A stretch of DNA of 64,000 bases from Pelagerythrobacter sp041912895. Lineage in GTDB: Bacteria > Pseudomonadota > Alphaproteobacteria > Sphingomonadales > Sphingomonadaceae. The position numbers and the translations under genes are program-made. Shown in pieces: positions 16,283 through 25,770 of this stretch (positions are counted from its first letter, which is position 1; each line of letters opens with the position of its first letter). The stretch covers positions 248,001-312,000 of the forward strand of contig NZ_JAYSGI010000001.1 in the NCBI RefSeq assembly GCF_041912895.1. Direction: 5' to 3'. The notes under the pieces are model-generated. The model did no database searches, had not been told where the DNA came from, and saw nothing but the letters and a program-made list of their open reading frames with translations.

Positions 16283-16909
16283 TCAGCCCTCCGCTACTTG
16301 GGCGATGGCCGCCGCGATATTGGAATAGGCGCCGCAGCGGCAGATGTTGCCGCTCATCCGTTCGCGCACTTCGGCATTGGTGGCCGTCATGCGGGTGGTG
16401 AGTTCGTCCGAGACGTGGCTGGGAATGCCGCGCTCGATCTCGTCCAGCATGGCGACCGACGAGCAGATTTGCCCCGGCGTGCAGTAGCCGCACTGATAGC
16501 CATCGTGCTCGATGAAGGCGGTCTGCATCGGATGGAGGTCGTCCGGCGTGCCGAGGCCTTCGATCGTCGTCACCTCGTCACCGGAATGCTGGACGGCGAG
16601 GCTGAGGCAGGAGTTGATCCGCTCGCCGTTGACGATCACGGTGCAGGCGCCGCACTGCCCGTGATCGCAGCCTTTCTTGGTGCCGGTCAGTTGAAGATGC
16701 TCGCGCAGCGCGTCGAGCAGAGTGGTCCGGCTATCGAGATCGAGACTGCGCTCGGTTCCGTTCACGGTCAGCGTTACTGGCATGCTCACTGACGCTGCAG
16801 GGGCCGAAGCGTTCCGGGCGAGCACGGACGATGCCGATGAAATGGCGAGCGTAGCCGCCGACGAAACGAGCACGCCGCGGCGCGAAATCGGCAGGATCGG
16901 TTCGTTCAC
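16283..16909 (-). CDS. paoA: Aldehyde oxidoreductase [2Fe-2S] subunit PaoA with Tat signal
   Basis: This 208-residue iron-sulfur subunit has an N-terminal twin-arginine signal (SRRGVLVSSAATLAI), indicating export of the folded complex to the periplasm. Two [2Fe-2S] motifs follow: GCDHGQCGACTV with a later SCLSLA, and QCGYCTPGQ with GNICRCGAY. The GTG at 16909 sits 8 nt from GGAGG and is preferred to the TTG at 16915. The TonB receptor gene ends 60 bp upstream, so one transcript may cover all four genes. Confidence 0.88.
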   Translation of the reverse strand: MNEPILPISRRGVLVSSAATLAISSASSVLARNASAPAASVSMPVTLTVNGTERSLDLDSRTTLLDALREHLQLTGTKKGCDHGQCGACTVIVNGERINSCLSLAVQHSGDEVTTIEGLGTPDDLHPMQTAFIEHDGYQCGYCTPGQICSSVAMLDEIERGIPSHVSDELTTRMTATNAEVRERMSGNICRCGAYSNIAAAIAQVAEG

Positions 16910-16969
16910 AAGCAAATCCTCCAGCTGTTGGAAGGACTTTGCTCCCTGAATCCATTCCTTTCAAGGTGG

Positions 16970-19699
16970 TCAGAAACGGAACCGCGCGCCGATCGCCCAG
17001 AGACGTCCGTCGTAGCGGATATCGCGCGGATAGGCCTGCGTGTCGGTATAGTTGCGCACGTTGCGGAACGGCTGGTTGGTGATGTTGGCGACCTCGAAGG
17101 TCAGCGTCACCGCTTCTACCGGGGTTATCGCGAGCGAGAAATCGAGCCGTTCGATACCACGCGTGTATTCACCCGCGATCGCGTCCACGTCCGCCGGGTT
17201 GAAGAAGAAGTTCACGAAGCGCGAGCGGTAATTATAGGCGAGGCGCGCTGATACCGGGCCCTTCTCGTAGAGCGCGACGAGGTTGTAGCTCCACTTGGAA
17301 ACCCCGGGGATATCGACATCGGGCGCGTCGGCGCCGAGTTCGGCCGGCAGCGCCTGCTTGCCGTCGATGTAGGTGACGTTCGCCTGCATCCCGAGGCCGC
17401 TCAGTGCGCTGGGGAGGAAATCTAAGAACGTGGTGAACGCCGCTTCCGCGCCCTCGATCCTGCCGGTGCCGCCGTTGCGGGGGCGGGTGACGAGCACGGT
17501 GCCGATGCCGGGCACGTCCTCGGGTGCTGTGTAGTTGGCGATGAAGCCGGTCACGTCGCGGCGGAAAATCGCCAGCGTGGCCGATCCGGTATCGGAGAAA
17601 TAGTATTCCAGGCTGGCGTCGTAGTTCTTCGATTCCAGCGGTTGAAGGTCGATGTTGCCGCCCGATCCGAACCGGTCGGCGCCCGGATTGTTCGGGTCGG
17701 CGGGCGAGATCAGCACTGCGGGATTGAGTTGCGAGAAGGCGGGCCGGGTGCGCGTCTTCGTGGCGGAAAGGCGGAGTTGCAGATTGTCGGTGAACTGCGC
17801 GCGGAAGCTCGCGCTGGGCAGCACGTCGACGTAATTCTGCGACAGCGTCAGCGGCACCGGCTCGCCGTCGATCTGCGACGTGCCGGTGAGCCGCCCGTCG
17901 GTGTTGACGATGCGCGCGCCGACCACCCCGTCGATCGGAACGCCCGCGTCGAACTCGTAGTGAAACTGCCCGTAGGCGGTGTAGGTCTTCTCGCGCGCGT
18001 CGAACGCCTGCAGGGGATTGTAGGCAGGCAGATCGCTCGTCCAGTTGGCGGCGTTTTCCGCGTCGAGCTCGAGCAGCCCGGCGTAGGCGAAATCGCGCAG
18101 CGCGGCGATATTGGCGGTCACGCCGTCCGCGGTTGGTGCGAACCACGCGCGGTGGGGCTGCGCGTCGAGGCCGCGGAAGCCAGGGCTGATGACGGCGCCT
18201 TCGCCGAACGGCACCTCGCCCAGTGGAATGCGCAGATCGCGCAGATTGGCGTAGCGTTCGCCGTTCTCGCCGCGGCTGGTGCGATTGGTATAACGCAAGC
18301 CGAAATCGAAGCGCGGGATCAACGAGAGTTCGGTGTCGAGCTGGAGATCGCCGCGCCACTGGACGCCGGTGCCGACGAGGCGCTGGCGGCGGTCGAAGAT
18401 CCCGCGCACGATATAGCCCGCCGGATCGGTTAGGTCGAAGGCGGGAAAGCCGAACTCGGCGCCGCCGCCTTCGCCATCGCGGTCGAAGTCGATATCGACC
18501 GTGGGCGGGCTCGCGGCGGCGAAATCGACCGCGTATTGAGTCAGATCCCAACGGCTGTCGGTATAGGCGAAATCGGTCGAAAGGGTGGCCGGGCCGGTTT
18601 CCCACTTCGCGCCGATAGCGCCCTGAAACGTGTTGGTGTTGCCCGAATTGACCGAGCGCTGGAGGTCGAGGCCGAAATCGTCGCCATCCGACACGGTGAG
18701 GCTGCGCACCTTGGTCGGGTCGTCGGGGTCGAGCACGACGTTGCTGAGCGTGGGGCTGCCCGCGCGGGTGAACACGATTGCGCTGTCGTTTGCATCGCGT
18801 CCGCGGAAACCCTGATACAGCCCTTCGATGTAGACTTCGAAATTGTCGGCCGGCCGCCACTGGATCGAGCCGTCCACCGACGGGCGCCAGCGCTTGCCGC
18901 GCGCGTAGAACACGCCGACCGCTTCGGGGAAGAAGAAGTCGCGGCCCACGCCCGGCGTGATGATGAGCTGGTCGGCCCCGGCCTGCCCGACATCGCCGCC
19001 GTCGGTGCGCGCGGATGTCAGAAAAGTCTGCTGCGCATAGGCGACGTTGAGCAATGCGCCGATCTCCCCGATCCCGGTCTCCCACCGGTCGGACAGGAGC
19101 AGGCTGACGTTCGGATCGTACTTGTCGGCTTCCTCGTTGTAGGTGCCGCGCACCGCACCCGCGATCTCGAAGCCATCGAAGTCGAACGGGCGGCGCGAGC
19201 GGACGTTGACGAGCCCGGCGATGCCGCCCTCGATCTGATCGGCGGTGGTCGACTTGTAGACCTCCAGCCCCTGCAAGGCCGCGGCGGGGAAATCCTGCAA
19301 GGCGACATTGCGCCCGTCGTAGCTGAAGATTTCGCGCCCGTTGAACGTCGTCGAGGCGTCGGGAAGGCCTCGCACCAGCACTTGATTCACTTCGCCGACC
19401 TGCCGCGCCACCTGCACGCCGGTGATGCGCGCCAGCGCCTCGGCCGCACTGTTGTCGGGCAACTTGCCGATATCTTCGGCTACCACGGCATCGAGGATCT
19501 GGTCTGCGTTGCGCTTGCGCTCGCGTGCCGATTGCAAACTGCCGCGCAGGCCGGTGACCACGATCGTGTGGTCGCCCGTTTCCTCCGGAGCGGCCTCTTC
19601 GGCTGCCGGTTGCGATTGCTGGGCCGCAGGCTCGGTCTGAGCGGCCGCGGGCAAGGCGACTAACGCCCCGCCGACGCTTACGAATATCCCAGTTTTCAT
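16970..19699 (-). CDS. TonB-dependent outer-membrane receptor
   Basis: This 909-residue receptor has an N-terminal signal peptide (MKTGIFVSVGGALVALPAAA), an Ala/Glu/Gln-rich linker, a TonB-box-like HTIVVTG, a plug with LPDNSAAEALARITGVQV and the Arg-Phe end (GARFRF) of an outer-membrane barrel. It resembles the Xanthomonas/Caulobacter subfamily often used for oligosaccharides or plant-derived compounds. It precedes paoABC on the same strand with a short gap, suggesting uptake of a compound that is then oxidised in the periplasm. The ATG at 19699 gives the proper signal peptide. Confidence 0.88.
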   Translation of the reverse strand: MKTGIFVSVGGALVALPAAAQTEPAAQQSQPAAEEAAPEETGDHTIVVTGLRGSLQSARERKRNADQILDAVVAEDIGKLPDNSAAEALARITGVQVARQVGEVNQVLVRGLPDASTTFNGREIFSYDGRNVALQDFPAAALQGLEVYKSTTADQIEGGIAGLVNVRSRRPFDFDGFEIAGAVRGTYNEEADKYDPNVSLLLSDRWETGIGEIGALLNVAYAQQTFLTSARTDGGDVGQAGADQLIITPGVGRDFFFPEAVGVFYARGKRWRPSVDGSIQWRPADNFEVYIEGLYQGFRGRDANDSAIVFTRAGSPTLSNVVLDPDDPTKVRSLTVSDGDDFGLDLQRSVNSGNTNTFQGAIGAKWETGPATLSTDFAYTDSRWDLTQYAVDFAAASPPTVDIDFDRDGEGGGAEFGFPAFDLTDPAGYIVRGIFDRRQRLVGTGVQWRGDLQLDTELSLIPRFDFGLRYTNRTSRGENGERYANLRDLRIPLGEVPFGEGAVISPGFRGLDAQPHRAWFAPTADGVTANIAALRDFAYAGLLELDAENAANWTSDLPAYNPLQAFDAREKTYTAYGQFHYEFDAGVPIDGVVGARIVNTDGRLTGTSQIDGEPVPLTLSQNYVDVLPSASFRAQFTDNLQLRLSATKTRTRPAFSQLNPAVLISPADPNNPGADRFGSGGNIDLQPLESKNYDASLEYYFSDTGSATLAIFRRDVTGFIANYTAPEDVPGIGTVLVTRPRNGGTGRIEGAEAAFTTFLDFLPSALSGLGMQANVTYIDGKQALPAELGADAPDVDIPGVSKWSYNLVALYEKGPVSARLAYNYRSRFVNFFFNPADVDAIAGEYTRGIERLDFSLAITPVEAVTLTFEVANITNQPFRNVRNYTDTQAYPRDIRYDGRLWAIGARFRF

Positions 19700-19863
19700 C
19701 GGCGATCGCCTTTCCGCCCCGTCGAGAAGCGTCGAGCGGTTTGAGATGAACGGCGGCGGGGGCGGGACGGACGCCCTCGCGGCCCTCACCGAAGGTCGCG
19801 CACCGCCAAGGTAATCGTATTCACGTTTGACCTGCCGCACGCCTCGCGTAAGACGCCGCGCGG

Positions 19864-20607
19864 ATGACCGTAGCGACCGATCTTCCCGCCCCGCCGCCCT
19901 TCGCGCGGCTGACCGCAGAGCGCCGCATCGCGCTGTTTCTCGATTTCGACGGCACGCTGGTCGACCTCGCGCCTGCGCCCGATGCGATCGAGGTGCCCGG
20001 CGCGTTGGCGCGCGGGTTGCGTGCGCTGGCGGAGCGGCTGGATGGCAGGCTCGCGCTCGTGTCGGGGCGCTCGCTCGACGATCTCGCCACGCATGTAATG
20101 CTCGATGGCATCGCGCGCGCGGGATCGCACGGCTCGGACAGGCGCGATGCCGAGGGCGGGGCGCTCGGCGCGCCAGCCGTCGGCCTGCCGGAAGCGGCGT
20201 TCGACGCGCTGCACACCAGCGCTGGCGATCTCGAGCTGATGCTGGAAACCAAGTCGCACGGCGCGGCGCTCCACTATCGCGGAGACCCTGCGATGGGTGC
20301 GGCCGCTCGCGATCTGGCAGGGCAGGTGTCCAAGCGTTTCGATCTCGCGGTCAAACACGGCAAGAGCGTCGTCGAACTGACCGCGAAAGGCGCCGACAAG
20401 GGCGGCGCGGTGCGCGCTTTCCTCGAAATCCCGCCTTTTTCCGGAGCCATGCCGGTGTTCGTCGGTGACGATGTGACCGACGAGGACGGGATCGCCGCCT
20501 GCGTGGACGCGGGCGGTTTCGGCGTGCTCGTCGGCGATCGTATGCCCACCGCAGCGCGCTATCGTCTGCCCGATGTCGCTTCCGTTTACGAATGGCTGGA
20601 CCTTTGA
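19864..20607 (+). CDS. otsB: Trehalose-6-phosphate phosphatase
   Basis: A 247-residue HAD phosphatase with the nucleophile motif FLDFDGTLVDLAP (25-37), SGRSLDD, the Lys of KHGKSVVEL and the acidic VGDDVTDEDG. It removes phosphate from trehalose-6-phosphate, the last step of OtsAB trehalose synthesis. The gene leads an operon whose next gene starts 16 bp before its stop. It is divergent from the TonB receptor across a 164-bp gap that must hold both promoters. Confidence 0.92.
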   Translation: MTVATDLPAPPPFARLTAERRIALFLDFDGTLVDLAPAPDAIEVPGALARGLRALAERLDGRLALVSGRSLDDLATHVMLDGIARAGSHGSDRRDAEGGALGAPAVGLPEAAFDALHTSAGDLELMLETKSHGAALHYRGDPAMGAAARDLAGQVSKRFDLAVKHGKSVVELTAKGADKGGAVRAFLEIPPFSGAMPVFVGDDVTDEDGIAACVDAGGFGVLVGDRMPTAARYRLPDVASVYEWLDL

Positions 20608-22430
20608 CCGAACGACCCCCCTCCGAACCCGCCTCGCTCGAACTTTGGCCGATCGGCAATTGCCAGGTTAGTGGATTGATCGACCGCAAGGGCGCACTAG
20701 TCTGGGGCTGCGTGCCGCGGGTGGATGGCGATCCGGTTTTCTGCTCGCTGCTGAATGGGGACCGGCAGGATGCGGGCGTCTGGCGCTTCGAACTCGAAGG
20801 GCAGGTTTCCGCCACCCAGCATTACGAGCGCAATACCCCGATCCTCGTCACCCGGCTCGAAGCTGAAGACGGCAGCGCGGTCGAAATCCGCGATTTCTGC
20901 CCGCGCTTCGAGCGCAGCGGTCGGATGTACCGCCCCGTCGCCTATGCGCGGATCGTCAGCCCGGTTGCAGGCAATCCGCGGATGAAGGTCGTGCTGCGGC
21001 CCACGCGTGGCTATGGTGCGCAACTTGCCGAAACGACCAGCGGAACCAACCACATCCGCTATCTGGTCGGCGGACAGGCGATCCGCCTCAGCACTGATGC
21101 GCCGGTCGGCTATGTGCTCTCTGGCCGATCCTTCCGGGTCGAGAGCGACCAGCATTTCTTCCTCGGCCCGGACGAGCCGTTTTCCGGCAATCTGCGCGCC
21201 GAGTTGCGCCAGATGGACGATCTCACCCGCAAGTACTGGACGCTGTGGGTGCGCGGCCTGCACATCCCGCTCGAATGGCAGGACGAGGTGATCCGCTGTG
21301 CGATCGCGCTGAAACTGTGTCAGCACGAGGAGACCGGCGCGATCGTCGCCGCGCTCACCACCTCGATCCCCGAAGCGCCGAACAGCGAGCGCAACTGGGA
21401 CTATCGCTATTGCTGGATCCGCGATTCCTATTTCACCGTACAGGCGCTGAACCGGCTGGGCGCGCTCGACGTGTTGGAGAAATATCTCGCCTACCTGCGC
21501 AACATCGTCGATGCGGCGCAGGGCGGGCAGATCCAGCCGCTCTATTCGGTGATGGGCGACGGCACGCTGGACGAAACGACCGCCGCGCATCTTTCGGGCT
21601 ATCGCGGCATGGGCCCAGTGCGCGTGGGCAATGCGGCCTATTACCAGGTCCAGCATGATTGCTACGGTCAGATCGTGATGCCCACCGTGCAGGCTTTCTT
21701 CGACCGGCGGCTGCTGCGCATGGCCGACGACCGCGACTTCGCCAGCCTCGAGAAGGTCGGCGAGATGGCGTGGACAATGCACGACCAGCCCGACGCGGGG
21801 CTGTGGGAGTTCCGCACCCGGCAGGAGGTACACACCTATTCGGCGGTGATGTGCTGGGCGGCGTGCGACCGGCTGGCGAACGTCGCCGGACACATCGGCA
21901 AGGAAGATCGCCGCGCGCTGTGGCGCGAGCGGGCCGATGCGATTCGCGCGAAGATCGAGCGCGAGGCTTGGGTCGACGACAGGGGGAGCGAAAACGGGGG
22001 TGACGGACACTTCAAGGCCAGCTTCGAGAGCGATTATCTCGACGCCAGCCTGCTGCAACTGGTCGAACTCCATTTCCTCAAGCCCGACGACCTGCGCTTC
22101 CAGGCAACCTTCACCGCCGTGGAGAAGGAACTCCGGCGCGGCGAGCACATGCTGCGCTATGCCAGCGAGGACGACTTCGGCCTGCCCGAGACCGCGTTCA
22201 ACGTCTGCACTTTCTGGCTGATCGAGGCACTGCACATGGCCGGGCGCGACGACGAGGCGCGCGCCCTGTTCGACACCATGTTGTCGCATCGCACGGCATC
22301 GGGCATGCTGTCGGAAGACCTCGATGTCGATACCGGCGAACTGTGGGGGAATTTTCCGCAGACCTATTCGCTGGTCGGCATCATCAATTGCGCCGGTCTC
22401 CTGTCCAAGCCGTGGAGCGAAGTAAGATAG
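20592..22430 (+). CDS. Glycoside hydrolase family 15 (glucoamylase/trehalase-like)
   Basis: This 612-residue protein has the GH15 (alpha/alpha)6 hallmarks: NWDYRYCWIRDSYFTVQAL near residues 264-282, GLWEFR near 403 (probable acid Glu) and GLPETAFNVCTFWLIEA near 531 (second Glu). Known members hydrolyse starch ends, trehalose or related glucosides. Being between otsB and otsA with overlaps on both sides (16 and 19 bp) suggests trehalose or glycogen turnover. The start is taken at 20592 (ATG); a slightly later start is possible. Confidence 0.87.
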   Translation: MAGPLTERPPSEPASLELWPIGNCQVSGLIDRKGALVWGCVPRVDGDPVFCSLLNGDRQDAGVWRFELEGQVSATQHYERNTPILVTRLEAEDGSAVEIRDFCPRFERSGRMYRPVAYARIVSPVAGNPRMKVVLRPTRGYGAQLAETTSGTNHIRYLVGGQAIRLSTDAPVGYVLSGRSFRVESDQHFFLGPDEPFSGNLRAELRQMDDLTRKYWTLWVRGLHIPLEWQDEVIRCAIALKLCQHEETGAIVAALTTSIPEAPNSERNWDYRYCWIRDSYFTVQALNRLGALDVLEKYLAYLRNIVDAAQGGQIQPLYSVMGDGTLDETTAAHLSGYRGMGPVRVGNAAYYQVQHDCYGQIVMPTVQAFFDRRLLRMADDRDFASLEKVGEMAWTMHDQPDAGLWEFRTRQEVHTYSAVMCWAACDRLANVAGHIGKEDRRALWRERADAIRAKIEREAWVDDRGSENGGDGHFKASFESDYLDASLLQLVELHFLKPDDLRFQATFTAVEKELRRGEHMLRYASEDDFGLPETAFNVCTFWLIEALHMAGRDDEARALFDTMLSHRTASGMLSEDLDVDTGELWGNFPQTYSLVGIINCAGLLSKPWSEVR

Positions 22431-23839
22431 CCCGACTAGTCGTCATCTCGAACCGCGTCGCGGTCCCCAAGGCTCGCGGCGCCGCCGGTGCGCAAGGAGG
22501 GCTGGCGGGCGCGCTCAACGCGGCGCTCAAGAAGCATGGCGGCATCTGGTTCGGCTGGTCGGGGCGCGAGAGCCAGGCATTCACCGGCGACATCAACATC
22601 CAGCGCCACGACGGCGTGACCACCGCGACGGTCGACCTGCCGCACCAAGACGTCGAGGAATACTACAACGGCTACGCCAACTCGACGCTGTGGCCGCTGT
22701 TCCACTACCGGCTGGACCTGACCGAATACGAGCGTGAGACGGGGAAGGGCTACGAGCGCGTCAACGAGCGGCTGGCCGAAAGCGTGGCGCCCCTGATCGA
22801 GCGTGACGATCTGGTGTGGGTTCACGATTACCACCTGTTGCCGCTCGGCGCGCGGTTGCGAGCGAAGGGGGTCGAGAACCGGCTGGGATTCTTCCTCCAC
22901 ACACCTTGGCCGCCGACACGGCTGTTCGTCTCGCTGCCCTATCACGAACGGCTGGTGCGCACGATGCTGGAATACGACCTGATCGGCTTCCAGACCAATG
23001 AATGGCTCGAGAGCTTCTGCCATTACTGCAAGAAAGAACTCGGGGCGGATACCGACGAGGCAACCGGCCGGATCGAGTACAAGGGTAAGGTCACTTACGC
23101 TCGCGCCTATCCGATCGGGATCGACTACGACCACCTGATGGCGCAGGCCGACAGTGGCGAAGCACGGCAGGCGGGGCAGCGCCTGCTCGCCAGCACGCGG
23201 CGGCGCACGGCGATGATCGGGGTCGACCGGCTCGACTATTCGAAGGGCTTGCCCGAGCGGCTCGACGGGATCGGCCGCTTCTTCGATCGCTCACCCGAGC
23301 GGGTGCGCGATCTCGTGTTCATCCAGATTGCTCCGCCGAGCCGCGAGGATGTCGAATCCTACCAGCGCATCCGTGCCACGCTCGAGCAGAAGACCGGCCA
23401 GATCAACGGCGCGCACTCCGAAGTCGATCTTGTCCCGATCCGTTACGTCAACAAGGGACACTCGCTGGCCGAACTGTGCGGGTTCTATCGCGCGGCCAAG
23501 ATCGGGCTGGTGACGCCCTTGCGCGACGGGATGAACCTCGTCGCCAAGGAATACGTCGCCGCGCAGGACCCGGAGGATCCGGGCGTGTTGATCCTCAGCC
23601 GCTTCGCCGGGGCGGCGCAGCAACTCGATTGCGACGGGCAGGGCGCGGTGCTGGTCAACCCGCACAGCCCGGACGATCTCGCGCACGCGATTCAGACCGC
23701 CCTCGACATGCCGCTGGCGGAGCGCAAGGCGCGCTGGCAAGCGATGATCGGCACGGTGCGCGACGACAACGTGCAGCGCTGGACCGAGAGCTTCACGACC
23801 GATCTCGCCGAACTCGATACGGATACCGCATCCGGGTAA
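22412..23839 (+). CDS. otsA: Trehalose-6-phosphate synthase
   Basis: A 475-residue GT20 enzyme that joins UDP-glucose and glucose-6-phosphate. Visible motifs: RLVVISNRVAVPK at the N-terminus, WVHDYHLLPLGARLR, GVDRLDYSKGLPERL and PLRDGMNLVAKEYVA. I took the GTG at 22412, overlapping the GH15 end, since the family begins a few residues before the VVISNR strand; the earlier GTG at 22343 is deep in GH15. It completes the OtsB-GH15-OtsA unit, typical of osmotic or desiccation protection. Confidence 0.92.
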   Translation: MERSKIARLVVISNRVAVPKARGAAGAQGGLAGALNAALKKHGGIWFGWSGRESQAFTGDINIQRHDGVTTATVDLPHQDVEEYYNGYANSTLWPLFHYRLDLTEYERETGKGYERVNERLAESVAPLIERDDLVWVHDYHLLPLGARLRAKGVENRLGFFLHTPWPPTRLFVSLPYHERLVRTMLEYDLIGFQTNEWLESFCHYCKKELGADTDEATGRIEYKGKVTYARAYPIGIDYDHLMAQADSGEARQAGQRLLASTRRRTAMIGVDRLDYSKGLPERLDGIGRFFDRSPERVRDLVFIQIAPPSREDVESYQRIRATLEQKTGQINGAHSEVDLVPIRYVNKGHSLAELCGFYRAAKIGLVTPLRDGMNLVAKEYVAAQDPEDPGVLILSRFAGAAQQLDCDGQGAVLVNPHSPDDLAHAIQTALDMPLAERKARWQAMIGTVRDDNVQRWTESFTTDLAELDTDTASG

Positions 23840-23846
23840 CGCCACG

Positions 23847-24626
23847 ATGGAACACGACCGCGTCATCCCGCTCGAAGGCGTCCACAACTTCCGCGATTAC
23901 GGCGGGTATCCGGTCGCGGGCGGCGGTCGGATGAAACGCGGGCACCTGTTCCGCTCCGGCCAGCATGTCGGCGCGAGCGACGCGGACCTCCTGAGGATCG
24001 GCGAACTGGGCCTGCGCCACGTGATCGACTTTCGCGGCGCGAGCGAGCGCGAGACCTATCCGTGCCGCCGCGGTGACGATTTCTGCGCGGCGGTGGTCGC
24101 GTTCGAGGGCGAGACGGCGAACCTTGCCCCGCATGTCGAGGCGGCGGACGGCATACTGACAGTGGACGGGGCGCACCGCGCGATGGAGCGCATCTACCGC
24201 AACCTGCCGAACCGCGAACCGGTGCTGTGGGTCATGCGGCGATATTTCGCGACACTGGCGGAAGCGGACGGCCCGAGCCTCGTCCATTGTCTCGCGGGCA
24301 AGGACCGGACCGGCATGGCGGTCGCGCTGCTCCACCACGCGCTGGGCGTTCACCCCGATGATGCGATGGCCGATTTCCTTCTCACCAACACCGCCGGCAA
24401 CATCGAGGCGCGCGTGGCGGCGGGCGGTGAGACGATCCGCGCGAAATACGGCGCGGCGGACGATGATACGATCCGTGTGCTGATGGGCGTGGATGAACGC
24501 TACCTCCACGCGATGCGCGAAGCTGTGGAGGACGCGCACGGATCGCTCGACGCCTTCCTCGCCGATGTGCTGGGGGTGGACGACGCGCGGCGCGATGCGC
24601 TGCGCTTGCAACTCGTCGACGCCTGA
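23847..24626 (+). CDS. Tyrosine/serine protein phosphatase
   Basis: A 259-residue phosphatase with the Cys-loop VHCLAGKDRTG (146-156; Cys148 nucleophile, Arg154) and the N-terminal NFRDYGGYPV typical of the bacterial Y_phosphatase3/IphP family. These act on phosphotyrosine, phosphoserine or phosphoinositides; the substrate here is unknown. It starts 7 bp after otsA, so it may be transcribed with the trehalose genes. Confidence 0.87.
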   Translation: MEHDRVIPLEGVHNFRDYGGYPVAGGGRMKRGHLFRSGQHVGASDADLLRIGELGLRHVIDFRGASERETYPCRRGDDFCAAVVAFEGETANLAPHVEAADGILTVDGAHRAMERIYRNLPNREPVLWVMRRYFATLAEADGPSLVHCLAGKDRTGMAVALLHHALGVHPDDAMADFLLTNTAGNIEARVAAGGETIRAKYGAADDDTIRVLMGVDERYLHAMREAVEDAHGSLDAFLADVLGVDDARRDALRLQLVDA

Positions 24627-24672
24627 CCCACTTCGGGGCGGCACTCGCAAGCAAACGGACGGACATTCGCGC

Positions 24673-25647
24673 ATGGCTACCCATCACACCAAGATGCTCA
24701 TCATCGGCTCCGGCCCGGCCGGCTATTCCGCCGCGATCTATGGCGCGCGCGCGATGATGGAGCCGATCGTGGTGCAGGGCCTCCAGCCCGGCGGGCAGCT
24801 CACCATCACCACCGACGTCGAGAATTATCCCGGCTTCAAGGACGTGATCCAGGGCCCGTGGCTGATGCAGGAGATGCAGGCGCAGGCCGAACACGTCGGC
24901 ACGCGGATGATGTGGGACACGATCGTCTCGGTCGACGTGAGCAGCGGCCCGCCGTTCCGTGCGGTGGGCGACAGCGGCGACGAATACATCGGCGACACGC
25001 TGGTGATCGCGACCGGCGCGCAGGCCAAGTGGCTCGGGCGGCCGGGCGAGCAGGAGCTGGGCGGCAAGGGCGTCTCGGCTTGCGCCACGTGCGACGGGTT
25101 CTTCTATCGCGGCAAGAAGGTCGCGGTGATCGGCGGCGGCAATACCGCGGTCGAGGAAGCGCTCTACCTCACCAACCATTCGGACGACGTGACGCTCATT
25201 CACCGCCGCGACGAATTGCGTGCCGAGCGTATCCTGCAGGAACGCCTGCTGAAATCGGACAAGATCTCGACGCTGTGGAACAAGACGGTCGAGAGTTTCG
25301 AGGGCGATCCGGCGACGGGCGGACTGACGCATCTGGTGCTCAAGGACACGCTGACCGGCGAGACCTCGACGCTGGAGGTCGACGGCGCGTTCGTCGCGAT
25401 CGGCCACGCGCCGGCGACCGAACTGTTCAAGGGCAAGCTGGAGATGGACGAGAGCGGCTATCTCGTGGTCGAGCCGGGCACCCCCAAGACCGCGATCCCC
25501 GGCGTGTTTGCCTGCGGCGACGTAATGGACCATACCTATCGCCAGGCGGTGACGGCGGCGGGCACCGGCTGCATGGCCGCGCTCGACGCCGAGAAATTCC
25601 ACGCCACGCTCGATTTCGCCAAGCACGAGGCCGAAGCGGCGGAATAG
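24673..25647 (+). CDS. trxB: Thioredoxin-disulfide reductase
   Basis: A 324-residue flavoprotein with FAD motif IIGSGPAGYSAAIY (10-23), redox pair Cys137-Ala-Thr-Cys140, NADPH motif VIGGGNTAVEEA and the C-terminal GVFACGDVMDHTYRQA. It reduces thioredoxin with NADPH. The ATG at 24673 matches the family start. A palindromic repeat follows 3 bp after the stop. Confidence 0.93.
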   Translation: MATHHTKMLIIGSGPAGYSAAIYGARAMMEPIVVQGLQPGGQLTITTDVENYPGFKDVIQGPWLMQEMQAQAEHVGTRMMWDTIVSVDVSSGPPFRAVGDSGDEYIGDTLVIATGAQAKWLGRPGEQELGGKGVSACATCDGFFYRGKKVAVIGGGNTAVEEALYLTNHSDDVTLIHRRDELRAERILQERLLKSDKISTLWNKTVESFEGDPATGGLTHLVLKDTLTGETSTLEVDGAFVAIGHAPATELFKGKLEMDESGYLVVEPGTPKTAIPGVFACGDVMDHTYRQAVTAAGTGCMAALDAEKFHATLDFAKHEAEAAE

Positions 25648-25650
25648 CTC

Positions 25651-25769
25651 GCGTCCTTCGAGACGCCTTCAGACTGCGTCTTCAGGCTCCTCAGGATGAG
25701 CGGGGATTTCTTACTCTTCCGCTCATCCTGAGGAGCCGAAGCTGAAGGCTGAGGCGTCTCGAAGGACGC
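25651..25769. repeat. Palindromic repeat element, 17-bp outer arms
   Basis: GCGTCCTTCGAGACGCC (25651-25667) is exactly inverted at 25753-25769, and CTCCTCAGGATGAGCGG (from about 25688) is inverted again as CGCTCATCCTGAGGAG, with a short AT-rich loop. The whole fills the convergent gap between trxB and the MAPEG gene. It resembles a widely repeated sphingomonad intergenic palindrome; it could also serve as a two-way terminator. Confidence 0.85.
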
Positions 25770-25770
25770 C

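Noticed and set aside
16970..19699. TonB receptor as the uptake partner of the lasso peptide
   Set aside because: It lies 6 kb away and is arranged with paoABC; there is no lasso isopeptidase or sigma/anti-sigma pair beside it, as in astexin-type clusters.
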